Part shown: positions 43,601 to 55,300 of the stretch, in pieces | Layout of the letters: the number at the start of each line of letters is the position of its first letter | Numbering within the stretch: the stretch's first letter is position 1 | Assembly: GCA_945643635.1 (NCBI GenBank) | Contig: CALZFC010000009.1 | Span: 2,314,001 to 2,378,000, forward strand | Reading direction: 5' to 3' | Source of the DNA: Allodiplogaster sudhausi | Lineage: Eukaryota > Nematoda > Chromadorea > Rhabditida > Diplogasteridae | DNA: 64,000 bases | The notes under the pieces: generated by a model | Database searches by the model: none | What the model saw: the letters and a program-made list of their open reading frames with translations, nothing else | Told to the model about the DNA's origin: nothing | Position numbers and translations under genes: made by a program

Positions 43601-44859
43601 GTTCAAACCCTTCTAATGGGTGCAGCAATGTCCTTCGAAGGGCCTTATTAATTAAGATAATTTCGACTTTCTTTAAACATGTAGAGAAAACAAGCTGAAA
43701 CCTGAAATCTGTTAAGCCGATTTCTTCGCCGCATGGCTCTCCGCATACCACACAGAAGTCATCAGGCTCTAAGTTGCCCAAGACCTGATAGTGGCGAGAA
43801 GGTTATACAGTACAGATTTACCAGTGAATTGCAAACCCAATGATGACGCAGCCTCGCCGAAGTCGTTGTCTTTGCATTCACCTTGCATGAAAGTGCCTGA
43901 AAACGCGAATATTTACAAGATGCTGGAAATTTACGTTGAGATTTCAAACGTTGTATCAGTATCACTTTCGACTTAAATGTCCTACAATACCCCCAAAGTT
44001 GCATGAAGGATGCTGTAGATAGGCTAGCCTGAGATGCAGTATGGAGACAGGAAGGCTCATCAACACGGATACGGCAGAGGGCGCATGTGTAGCAGGCCTG
44101 CAGGGGCTGCTCGCACATGCTACAGAAGTAGCCACGCTGTGTCCACGGCTCGGCGTACCAGTCATGGCCACCTCCAAGTTCAAATCTATCTTTCATCATC
44201 ATCGTTTTATAATTTTAATAAATCAGCTGATTCTAGTCAACTGATTTATGAAAATGATAAAATCAGACAAACGACGTCGATAGTGACAAGTATTTATATT
44301 TATATATTTATATATAAATACTTGTACATACGTCAAACTGAGATAACACCAATAGAACTAGTAGTTCTCAACTGAAGCAGAAGGAGTGGCAATGGTACGA
44401 GTCAGAATCATTAAAGGAACAGAAAACTCTATGTCGATAAGAGAAGAAAAGAATAGTAAAGATAGGAATATGACTAGGGAGGAGGCTAGAGTCAGTGTCA
44501 ACCTTGGTTGAGTACACGTACATGCATCGCCCAGCCAGATACATACAATTCCGCCAAGAGCATGGCTTGAAAAGAGTGACAGGGAGAAAAATAAACAAAG
44601 GGTGCTTCCGAGAGCTGTATGACGATATCCATGCATCTACGTATGTATGTTCACAACTGTGCCAAGTGTGCAAAACCGCTGTCGTCGTTTGAAAAACAAT
44701 ATTTTGCGAGAAACTGAACGAACTTTTGACGACGATCGGATCATGGAGACACGATTTGTCTCTTCTGCGCTCGAGAAGTTTGTAGAAGAGAAAGTAGGCG
44801 AGGACGCCGGCGCCGGCAGCGAGAGCAAAGGCCGTGGCGTCCTCCGGCAAGCCGGGCAT
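40691..44859 (-). CDS. DGKE: Diacylglycerol kinase epsilon
   Basis: It phosphorylates diacylglycerol to phosphatidic acid at membranes, feeding the phosphoinositide cycle. Exons in transcript order: 44859-44724, 44171-44029, 43896-43822, 43784-43702, 42947-42806, 42518-42381, 42247-42137, 42065-41937, 41854-41757, 41692-41606, 41479-41293, 41066-40965, 40882-40691. They close in phase to 540 residues (human 567). An N-terminal hydrophobic segment (about 8-27) matches the membrane anchor typical of this isotype. Two C1 zinc fingers follow (FCSMCEQPLQACYTCALC... and FCVVCGEPC...CAWCSRAVHTDC). The catalytic domain has ITNPKSGSGAGD, the ATP-site GGDGT at 269-273 and PIGTGNDLSRVLCWG, and the accessory domain FFTYGTKDVFERAC. 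The absence of EF hands, PH or ankyrin segments also fits epsilon. Intron 2 (43897-44028) is best read as GC-AG. Confidence 0.95.
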
Positions 44860-46090
44860 CGCTCCCCCTCTTCCCCCTCTCTACGATGCACAACTCGAGC
44901 AGTGCCACTCTTCCTCATCACGTGCCATTCTTCTCCAGAGCCAACTCAACAAACAATGTGGCTTACTCGTTCTGCGCATTCATCCTTTTCATCATTGGCA
45001 ACTTGCCAAGTGAAATGCCCTGAATCATGCTTGCGCGGCAATTCAAACATCCAGAGCATGTACGATTGAGAAGGCAGACGGAAAGGAAGAAGAGGGTGAG
45101 TGAATGACTCTCTCGTAGTCAATCTAGCCGAACGTCCGCTCCGGCAGCGACTGTCCACCTTTTCGCTCCACCATATACTAGACTGTCATCTTCAACTCTC
45201 TGCCCTCTCTCACCTTCGTCATCTCTCTACTCCGTTCGCTGCTCATTGTAGGCCATCGGCCGGTCGCCGCTGCCTATGCCATCTAAAACTTCACTCGGCC
45301 CTGAGTCAATTCCACCTTCATTCTTGAAGAAATGTGTAATTAATGTCTCTTGCTCACCCTTATTTTTGCACCGTAATTTATGTATGTCTAGTGAAGTTCC
45401 TTTAGCCTGGAAACCGGCAGTAATTAGGCCATAGTTGTAATCTTTGTCCTCACCATGAAAGGAACGATTACAAGGTTTTTCTGTCTCTCTCACCAAAGTG
45501 ACCTCCCACTGGACGTACTCCACACAACTCCATAACAGCCATTATTCAAGAAAGGAGCAAGAGATAAGCGTGGGTGTGTTTCGCCCCATTCCCCTAATGA
45601 TCTCCATTTCATAGTGCATTGGAAGAACTGTTAATCTCGGTATATAAATTTCTTTCCGAGAGTTGGCTTCTCTCTGACAAGTGCATTGAACGTACTGTAA
45701 AGTTCTCGTTATATAAATTTCTCTCCGATAATAGGATCTCCTTGGTTTTCGTCGGCGTAACTCGACACTCCTGCTGTATAAAAATAAGCTCCTTGAACTC
45801 CAAGCTAAGAAATGCAATTTTGATGTCTTGCACTTAAAGCATTGATACTGTCTCTCATCCGAAATTGCTCTCAAAGCGTTTGTGGTAAATTGCATAATTG
45901 GATTGTTCTGTCATTTTCTTATGTTTGACAAATGACTGCAACTGTGCCATTGTATTATTGTCGCACTAATTAACATAATGTATGCGAATAAAGATAAAGA
46001 AATATATCTATATATATATTATATATAATCACCTCCACTGCATCCAAATCGTGCATTCCTGACCAGATCTCAGAATCAGAGAATAATCGG
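44860..46090. other. Divergent spacer between DGK-epsilon and KMO
   Basis: Both genes start outward from this 1.2-kb gap, so it should contain both promoters. Most of the DGK-epsilon side is occupied by copy A of a dispersed repeat. Near 45630-45740 there are two copies of TATATAAATTTCT(T/C)TCCGA about 73 bp apart. No coding exon was found. Confidence 0.5.
44924..45245 (+). repeat. Dispersed ~320-bp repeat, copy A
   Basis: Similar over about 300 bp, in the same orientation, to 48865-49190. Shared landmarks are CCTGAATCATG(C/T)TTGCGCG, TTCAAAC(A/G)TCCAGAGCAT, GATTGAGAA(G/A)GCAGACGGAAA and TCTAGCCGAA(C/T)GTCCGC. This copy begins only about 65 bp upstream of the DGK-epsilon start codon, so it covers that promoter. 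Confidence 0.75.
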
Positions 46091-48402
46091 ATGCCGTCGG
46101 TGGTGATTGCGGGCGGGGGTCTGGTCGGTGCTCTGAATGCGTGTTTCTTCGCGAAGAGGGGCTGGGAGGTGGAGGTGTACGAGTTACGGCCAGGTTCGAC
46201 CTCTTCTCCATCTCTTCTACGTTTTCTTCTTTTCTCTGCAGATATCCGACAGATGGAGCACTTCCCTGGCCGGACTCTCAATCTCGCCCTCTCTTTCCGA
46301 GGAAAAGCAGCACTGGAAGCGGTGGGACTCCACGAGTACATCGAGAAGCAAGGTCGGCTTGTGTAATGAAGCTCTTCTACTTCGTCGTGTGGATAGATCG
46401 AGGGAACTAAAGACGTTTTTATGAAAGAACTGTCCTGACCGCAACAATAAAAAAGGGAGAGGAATGGGAAGACGGACCGCTCACTATGAGCGAAGCTATG
46501 CAGACTGACTTATGAAGTCAGGAAAATGAAACATTGAGCACGTACGTGCATCCGAATTAGAATGCGAATGATGTGAGGGAGTCATCGTGACATTTGAAGT
46601 CATCAGCTTGGGAGTTCTCATTCTCTTGTTGCAGGTGTTGAGATGCACGCGAGACTCGTCCACGAAGTGGGATGCAAGTCGCTTAATCGCCAACCTTACG
46701 GCCTCCCGGGAGAGGTATCAGGGGAGGCACACACAAATCGCCCTTCAAAATAGATTTAATTTTTTTTTCATTCCAAGCACATCGTAAGCATGAACCGCCG
46801 TCATTTGAACGAAGTGATGATCGAAGAGGCAGAAAAGACACGACGAGTCACTTTCTTCTTCCAGCATAAAGTGAAAGGGGTCGACTTGGTGAAGAACGAA
46901 CTCATCATCAGCAAGTTTGCACTTTTCATTCGATCGTCGTCTCCCTGTCTCTTCTTCGGATTCGTCTTCTTTCTTCTTTTCTACCATATCAACCTTGTAT
47001 TCCAAGCAATGGAATGGAGAAGCGTGCGAGAGCTGATCTGGTGATTGGCTGTGATGGAGCGCATTCGGCCGTCCGGAGATCTCTAATGACCCAGCCATCC
47101 TTCAACTACTCCCAGGAATACATTGAGCACGGCTACATCGAGTTATCCATTCTGCCGAAGAATAACCAAGTCAGTTGATTCGAGCTATCCGAAGCACATT
47201 TGGGGACAAGTCTCAGCATTGTGCAGTTTGCGATGGAGCCGAATGTCTTTCATCTCTGGCCGCGCGGCTCCTTCTGCCTTATCGCACTCCCCAACAGGTT
47301 TACATCTCTTCATTCTTCTCAACTTCCTAGACATTTCTAAATCTCATGCCAGGGACAAGACGTTTACTGTCAATCTCTTCGCCTCCTTCGCCACTTTCGA
47401 GTCCAAACTGTCGGATCGAGAGGGTGTCTTGAGCTTCTTCCGTAAGCACTTCAGCGACGCCCTCGATCTGATCACTGAGTCCGTCTTGGCAATCGGGGTT
47501 CCATGGGTCACGGCGGCATATCTTGGCAACTTCAGAGAACGGGTGGCTGCCCGTTTCGAAGAAGCACGTCCACAGACGTTGATTTCTCTGAAGTGCTCTC
47601 CTCACCACTTCGGAACGGGCTGCGTTCTCAGCGGAGATGCTGCTCATGCCATGGTGCCTTTCTATGGACAGGGCATGAACTGTGTTAGTCTCTCTCCAAA
47701 TCTTTCTTCTCTTTTACTTTCAGCTATCTTTCAGGGATTCGAAGACTGCCTGGTACTCAACGAGATCCTTGACGAATGCAATGAGGATATCAGTGGGAAG
47801 ATTAAAAATATTAATCAATTAATTAAAAGCATATTGTGTAGTCAATAAATGTTGTTTATAATTAGAGTCATCGCTTGCTCTCTACTCTGAGCGAAGAGTT
47901 GTCAATGCTCAGACCTGCAACGATCTCTCAATGTACAACTACAGCGAGGTTATTCACTTCTTTTAATTCTCACAATTAATTTTTTTTATTAAGTTGCGTA
48001 ATCTGGTAAATCACGCAAGTTACAAGCTACGGCAGAAGTTGGACCTCCTGCTCACTCGCAGCTTTGGCCCTGCATGGCTTCCTCTCTACTCCATGGTATC
48101 ATTTACCCGTTTACCTTACTTCGAGATCACCGAAACACGCGAGTGGCAGGACCGGGTAACGTTTTCTCTCTTTCATTCTCTCTCTCTCTATATATAAATA
48201 TATATATTTATATTTATATATATATGTATACGTTTATATTATATTATATATATACATATATGGATATACCTACATGCATATATGTATGTACATACTATGT
48301 GTTGAGGTGCTATCCCGCATTGGCTGGTTGACAGCCATCGGATTCGTCGCCATTCTTCTCTCGCTGTTCTCCTGCAGAATTGAGACCATTACTTCTGTGT
48401 AG
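46091..48402 (+). CDS. KMO: Kynurenine 3-monooxygenase
   Basis: An FAD enzyme of the mitochondrial outer membrane that converts kynurenine to 3-hydroxykynurenine in tryptophan breakdown. Eleven exons: 46091-46193, 46242-46352, 46635-46714, 46778-46914, 47007-47169, 47227-47297, 47353-47683, 47735-47792, 47866-47948, 47994-48155, 48307-48402. They close in phase to 464 residues (human 486). Visible motifs are the N-terminal FAD-binding GGGLVG, GRTLNLALSFRGK, DLVIGCDGAHSAVRR, the second FAD motif GDAAHAMVPFYGQGMN, DLSMYNYSE, and a C-terminal membrane helix (WLTAIGFVAILLSLF) needed in the family for membrane anchoring and activity. Exon 7 contains about 19 residues (near 47,495-47,570) not expected from the human protein. 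They may be an insertion or an unrecognised in-frame intron. Intron 10 holds an AT-rich TATA/CATA microsatellite. Confidence 0.95.
48186..48296. repeat. TATA/CATA-rich microsatellite in KMO intron 10
   Basis: A run of TATATA words grading into CATATATG/CATACAT, within the intron 48156-48306. Confidence 0.8.
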
Positions 48403-50491
48403 TAGTTATAGAACGTGATTTGAAAATCTAAACATATATCTACATACATACATATGTATATGTATCTGTATATATAGATGCAATTCATGTCTTCTTTTTT
48501 TGTAAAGTGAATAATATTCTTCTTTGGTTATCATATCATTCTCAACATTTATGTGATGCAAAAATATGAATGCATCCATGCCGGTTTGTAAGGTTTCGAA
48601 GATAATATTACGATTAACCGATCTGATAAAAGGGCCTCTGTGGGTCGGGAAGGCAGATCGGCAGTCGGCTTTAGCATTACATTGCTATCAATGAACGGAT
48701 TGGCAACTGCGTGGGAAAAAGTATTTGGTGACTTTATTATTAATAGTTATTTTAAATTTTTCATACCAACATATACTTGCAGTAACATAATATTACGGAA
48801 TTTTTTTTCGGCATATTTGGACGGACTGCTTACTGGATCAACCCCATACATTGCAAACGCTGTAGCCATTCGTCCAGAGTAAACTCCACTAACAATGGCT
48901 TGCTCGCTCTGTGCATTCATCGTTTCAGCATTGGCAACTAGCCAGGCGAAATTCCCTGAATCATGTTTGCGCGCCAATTCAAACGTCCAGAGCATACATG
49001 ATTGAGAAAGCAGACGGAAAAGAAGAGATTGAGTGAGTGGAGTGACTCGCGCAGTCACTCTAGCCGAATGTCCGCCCAGGCAGCGGCCGCTGTCCACCTT
49101 GTCTCCACCTCATCTTTGTCTCTCTAACTCACTGCGCTCTCTCTCTATCTCTCCATCATCTATCTACTCTGCTCGCTGCTGTTCCCTGTAGGCGACCCTT
49201 CTACAAATTCAATCTGAAACATCCTTCATTTTGTTTGAAAGTGAGGCTTAGCCGTGAAGAAAAGCCTCAAGTTGAGTGCCGCATTTAACTGCCTTTCTTT
49301 CTGGAATGACTTGGCTTTTGGCAGGAAAGAGAGGCCTGTTAGGAATACATTTCGCCAGAGTAGAATCGACACCCCAATGTGGAGAAGAAATAAAGAGAAG
49401 AAATGCGATCTGGCGAGAAAGGAGACTCATTTCTGCCTGTGGCAGCCAGCCATTCACGCGTCGGCGCCCCTTTAGGAAACCATCGCTTTCTATAACATTC
49501 ACCGTGAGATTCTCTCCTCTTTTTCCATTACTGATTGAGACATCACGAATTTTAAACGAGAGCTTATCCGTGTCGCAGCTTTATTTAGGTATCAGTAAAA
49601 ACTATGTACATACATACATACATATATATATATTTTTTTTTCTAATTCAATGCTTCGGTTGTAATTGATGGTGTCATTGGTGTGCCTCGCAATCTCTGCA
49701 CCACCTGTGCCTCCTCTCGGTTCTCTCTAACCTTGCCTCCCTGGCTCTCTCGCTTATCTCCCCTTGGTCTCTCTCCATATCGGTGTCACTGTTGGCAGTG
49801 TGTTGCCTGTCTTGCCAGAGAGGGAGCGAAGGCGGGCCCCGTGAACACGCGCTGAGTCAGCATGCTGCAATGCCTACTCAGCACGGGCTCTCTTCCCCTC
49901 AGATCAATCAGTTTGCTTCCGGACGTCTCCTCTCTCTCTCACGCTTCTTTCTCTCTTTCACTCCTTTTCTGTGCCTTGCATTTATTGAATCGCGACAGGT
50001 GCATGTGGTTTCGATCGCTCATATCTCATTTCGTCATTGGAAAATTAATTAATCGAGAATAAAAACATCATCGCAGCATTTTGATTTAGAAAAAAACACA
50101 ACACAATAAAAAAAGAAATTTAGTGAAAATTGTTTAGCCGCTTTCCAAAACCATCTGTAGCATTTAACGCAATTGGCTGCGTTTTTGTTCAAAATGTGAA
50201 TTGCTCTGGTTATTTCAAAACACTGCAGCCTTCCTGTCAATTATATGAAGTAAAGTTCCTCTCCAAAAGTCGTTCATCTTATCCTCGCAGCATACACAAA
50301 CAGAGGAAGAAGCGTTTCTCCTTCTCTTCTAGTATCCTCCACAGTCAACTTTGTCTCTCCTTCTCGCACTTTGCCTTTTCCCTCGCCTTGCGTTGCTCAT
50401 CCCTCTCTAATCTTCATGTACTCTCTTCTTCCTTGAATGCCGTAGGCAATCAACTTGATGAGGATCCGCGTGATTATAGAGAAGAGAAGAG
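48403..50491. other. Spacer between KMO and Rho-GDI
   Basis: No supported gene. It holds the KMO 3' flank (AT-rich, CATA repeats near 48430-48475), copy B of the dispersed repeat and CT-rich patches. The last few hundred bases probably include the Rho-GDI 5' UTR. Confidence 0.5.
48865..49190 (+). repeat. Dispersed ~320-bp repeat, copy B
   Basis: A direct-orientation relative of copy A (44924-45245). The two copies bracket the KMO gene. They differ by scattered substitutions and small indels, so this is not a very recent duplication. Confidence 0.75.
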
Positions 50492-51416
50492 ATGGCCGAG
50501 CAAGGCTCTGACAACATCTCCGACGACACTCCCGTTGACTCTCTCTACAAGCCGCCTGAGCAGAAGAGCATTGCTGAGATACTCAGCGCTGATAAGGTTC
50601 CCTCCTGCCATCATTTCATTTAAGGGAAAACTATTATCGCACACGAAACATAGGAAGACGAGTCGCTCGAATTGTACAAGCAGAAGCTGCTCGGCTCTGC
50701 ACCTCAGGATGTCATCATTGATGAAACTGATCCGCGTGTCGTTCTCCTCACAAACATCTCCCTTCTGGTTGACAACGAGGCCAAGATATCAATGGATCTC
50801 ACCAAAGCAAGTAAGTATTCTCATACTTTTTATTTATTTAACCACACTCTTCATCACTGTCTAAGTACATACTACATACCTGCAGCCATTCACTTTTTCT
50901 TATGTATGATTTTTGATGAAATAATAGTTAAAAGAATTAATATCTGCATGAATAACAAAAAGGTGAATTCAGCTGTAATGGATGACATTATCTTCCGGAT
51001 AAAAGAAGACGCCAAATATCAGCTTCAATTCAATTTCTACATTCAACGTGAGATTGTGACAGGAATGAAGTATATCCACAAGGTCACCAAGATGGGCATT
51101 ACTGGTTGGTGGGACTTATTTTTAGAGACAAATTATCTAGACTGGCTCTAAATTGTATTTCAGTGGATAAGGACGAATTCATGGTTGGATCGTACGCGCC
51201 CAAGAATGAACTGCAGTCCTACTCCACGCCAGTTGAGGAAGCTCCAAGCGGTATCATTTTATTATCTATTGATTTTTCTTTGCTGATTGCATTGTTCCCC
51301 TTGCACTAGGTATGCTTCACCGAGGGAAGTACAAAGTGCACTCCCTCATTACGGATGACGACAAGCATGAATGGCTCAAGTGGACGTGGACCCTCGAGAT
51401 TGCCAAGGACTGGTGA
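50492..51416 (+). CDS. Rho GDP-dissociation inhibitor
   Basis: It extracts prenylated Rho/Rac/Cdc42 from membranes and keeps them inactive in the cytosol. Five exons, 50492-50596, 50654-50810, 50973-51104, 51164-51250 and 51310-51416, close in phase to 195 residues, normal for the family. The N-terminal arm is acidic and flexible (residues 1-45). The immunoglobulin-like fold contains REIVTGMKYIHKVTKMGI, DEFMVGSYAPKNE, TPVEEAPSGMLHRGKY and the C-terminal TDDDKHEWLKWTWTLEIAKDW, all close to ARHGDIA. Intron 2 (50811-50972) contains an in-frame-looking stretch, but its AT-rich sequence and the phase-1 junction argue that it is spliced out. Confidence 0.96.
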
Positions 51417-52391
51417 CCAGAACAGCCACATCTGTTTTATCTCATTCCCTCTCTCGTTCGTGTACCCTTGTAGAATTTTGCCATTGATCCACGTTAGCTA
51501 TGCCTGCAAGAGCTTTTTATTTGCTTAGATGTTTTTTCTTTATTCGGTAATATCAATGATGTCAGAGCCCCAGTTTCACTTCCTATCGGTTCCGATGAAG
51601 TATGTATGTTCATTCTCCTGTATCTGATCCGGTATGCTACGCCTATCTTATCGTTCTTTACACTTTGCCTCTTCATTCCCTTCTCATTCTATTTATTGGC
51701 CTAATTTCGCTTATTAATTCACCCGCCCGAGTTCGTGTATTCAAACTTCTTTTTTCTTATCGCCGGCTTATAAAAAAAGAAAATCAATGAAGCCGTGACT
51801 TATTCCGCAACTCTTTAAGAAATGGCACGATGTTGGTACAAGATGAATGACTGGGTGATCAAAAATTGAGAGGAGAGCTTTTTTCATTCAAAAGCTGTAA
51901 ATTTTTTTATACACAATATGATTGAAGCAAGCGATAATGATTAAAAATACGACCTTCAGCGATAGTCTGAAACTGTAGCAGATACATACATATGTGCATG
52001 GAAATAGCGAGTTGGAAGTGTCGATTTCTAAGAGGCAGACCGTGGGACACGAGAATCGACTACAACAGTTGATACCTGCCCTCAAGAAACCGCAAAAGTG
52101 AGAGAGGGTAACCGCGCAAAATGACAAAAAAAGTACAACAGCACTGACAAAATGATAGGGTACCTTAAGCAGTAGACCATGAAGGAATGTTTAGAATGTG
52201 AGTTCAGACCTAGAGAGCAAAAACAGCGAGAGATGAGAGAGAGCGAGGGAGATTGAGAGAAAGAGCTGCCCATGAAATATCCAGTGCATTTAAATATTTA
52301 GTACTTTAGAGAGAGAGAGCAAGTGCATAAGAGTGCTTTGTACAGGCCAGAAGCAGGAAAGGCCATAGACGCAGAGATTCACTCGAACTGC
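51417..52391. other. Convergent spacer between Rho-GDI and TOM1
   Basis: AT-rich, no coding exon. It should contain the 3' UTRs of both genes and ends in a short GA patch near 52220-52320. Confidence 0.55.
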
Positions 52392-55300
52392 TCAGAGCTT
52401 CTCATTCTCGTCGTCCTTCTTGGTCGGCTTCGTAGCTGAAATGGGTCATAAAACGGAATATGTAAATGGAACAAGAAATAGCCACGAAACGGAAACCTTG
52501 CTGTCCTTCTCCGTGCGCCTGAATCCACGCCGCCATTTCAGCTGCCTCAGCTTCGGTGGCCGGTGGAGCCTCCTGGGTCCTCTGCGCGGTGGCCGCCGCG
52601 AGTCCAAGTGCCGCCTGCTGCTCAGCATTCGCTGCGTACGCGCTAAAGAGAAGCAGCCGTTAATTCAAGATCAAAAAAGATCTCTATTTATTAAACACAA
52701 ACATGATTTGTGACCTATAATGAAAGTTTAGACTGACTTCTCAGATGAGGAAGACTGATCATTGGCCTGAGCAACTTCTGAAAAATATGAAATGTGAAAG
52801 AAAAGTTAATTAATATGTATAAAAAGGAAGGAAAAAGAAAATAAAGCGTAATGAATAATTGCGGATTCTTCTGACTGAGTGCAGAGAGTTGCTTCTCGAG
52901 GGAGGGCGCCTCTTCGCCTCCGCCAAGATTGATGAGATCCTCTCCTCCGCCGGTCGCTGTCTTCGCTGCGCCTTCGCCGGTGCGATTCGCCATCCAACGG
53001 TCATACTTCTCGAAGACGCTGTTGAACTCGTCGTTCACCACCAGGAGCTCGACTTAAAAAAATACATGTAATCAGTCGACAGATATGCTGGTTAAAAAAT
53101 TTTGTACGGCAAAAAATGGCAGTAAAATGGACGGACAGGTGACTTGCTCATTGGAGATGACTCGGATGAGATCGAGGACTCGCTGCTGCATGGACTTGGT
53201 CGTGGAGTGCAGCTCCTTGATCAGCTCCAGCTCTTCGGGCGTCTCTCCGCCCGCAGTGATCTCCGTTAGCATCTCACGAAGAACCTTCAACGAGCCACTT
53301 ATTCATTTACATAATAATATGTGTAAGCAATGCTGAATAGATCATTAAATATATACTATTATATACTATTCATACCTTGAGATTGGAGTTGACCACATCG
53401 ATGTCGCCGCGCAACTTGGAGAGCTGCTCGTTGTCCGGGTCGATTGGCATCGTTCTGTCCGTGACAGCCACGATCTCGGATGGATTGTGGCTCTGAATGA
53501 GTGGAGTCCAATTTGACAGAGATAGACAAGCCATGGGGATTCAACTACTTCCAGACATGCACATCCACTCTCTCTCTCTGTCTGTTACCGCATCGACGAC
53601 CTCGCTGGCTGGTGGTCTGCTGCTCGGAGCGGGGAAGACTGTCTGAAATGGCACGACACTACCACCAATCACGAACCACTTATAGCACACAAGCAAAAGG
53701 GACACACTGATTACAACAACAACAACTAAATTTAGCACCAGTTAAAATCAAGGACGATTACGCTAATCACCCCACGTTCTCCATCCCCAGCGTGCAGCGT
53801 ATAAAATATTCATGAAGCATGGCACGTCATTTTGCGAACGTTAGTGAAATAGGAAAAAAAGATGTGTGTGTGCATAGAAAAATATGAATATGTAGATGCG
53901 CAAATACCCTCTTGGGCGTGATGATGGGAGCGAGAGAGTCGAGATCAGTAGCAGGGAACTCGACACCCTTCGCCTTCAGATCTTCGTAGACTTGGACGAC
54001 ACCGACGAGTTCTGGATCGCTTCGGAAAGCGTCTGCCCATGCCTGAAAATATTGTATTCTTGTTCTTCACTCACAATGAAATGTGTTGTCCGTTATGCAA
54101 TCTTTATTGTTATCAGAGCTCGAGATGCATTTTTGCTCTCCTGTCTTTTGTTTATGTGAAGAAGCAATGTCTTATGTACTGGAGGAATTGAAAGTAAGAA
54201 ATCGACAGAAAGGAGACCTTTTGTTGTGCGACGGAAAATTCTAGCCAAAAGTGAAAGCTTGGAGAGTTAGCAGAATGTAGCGAGAAAGCGAGAAGCGTAA
54301 CCGTGACAGGCAAGCAAGTTGCGCGCCCCCAAAAGTGCAGCAGACAAATAACGCAATGATGACCCACTTTGAGGAAGAAGAGAAAGAGGAGGAATGGACG
54401 AAGAGGAGAAGTGGAAGTTGCTTGCTTGAATCATAAGCAAGCGCTTGCTCTATTTTTGCTTTCGTTGAGAAAAAAGAATCGTCATCCATTTACTAGCCTG
54501 AATCAACGAAAGAACTCGTTCCTGGATGATTTGAGGGGCATCAAACTTCGGGCCGATGAGCTTGACGAGATCCAACACGAAGTCCTGAATCAACTGAGAC
54601 TGTATAAATTCACTGTATACATTCTGTATATATTCCGTAGACTGTATGGCTGGTATCAGTAAAATATCACCTAAGTCCATAAATTACCCTAAAAAAAATC
54701 ACCCTGCTCCATCTGTGACCGCTTTTTTTCTTCTCCCAGCTTCTTTCTGTTGGTTGTTGTCCGTTATGAAAGGGCGTTCCACTGTCCCGCACAACTATTC
54801 CCACTGTCTTGCCTTGTTGCAGACGAGAACATGGAATCGATGGTCGCCATTCTTGACACAAGTCTCGAGGACGGTCAGAGTGTACATCACGATGGAGTTG
54901 TTCTTCGACATCTGCGTGTGCAGCCTCTTGCGAATCGCACGGATTGCCTCTCTTCCACTGCAACAGTCAAATCGGAATTACCGTGCAACCTTACGGTTCT
55001 TTTGTTTCTCGCAGCTCAGATCCTGTTCATGTTCGACCGTATTTCTTCTTATTTCTTCAACAATAAAATGTGTCAGGCAAGAAATGCAAGTGAAACGTGT
55101 CCCTCTCTAAACGAGCAACACCCGTCTATTTTTCTATTTTTTAACATTTCGGCTGAAGCATGCGGAGTTTTACGACTTTTTCAATAGTCATGAAAGAATT
55201 CCCCTCCCTTCTGAATCGTTGCCTGTCTGCTTGTTCAAGGATGCAGGAGGAAGAAAGGATCTCCAAACGAAGTGAACACATATAAACGTGCCAGTGCCTA

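Noticed and set aside
43762..44202. Continuous 146-codon frame through two DGK-epsilon exons
   Set aside because: The extra residues disrupt the C1 zinc-finger spacing; treated as an in-frame intron with a GC donor, although retention cannot be excluded.
44287..44324. AT-rich palindrome in DGK-epsilon intron 1
   Set aside because: Simple TATA-type sequence forms such palindromes readily; no sign of function.
47123..47848. 241-codon single open frame across the KMO region
   Set aside because: It reads through three real introns. KMO homology and consistent splice phases show the smaller exons are correct.
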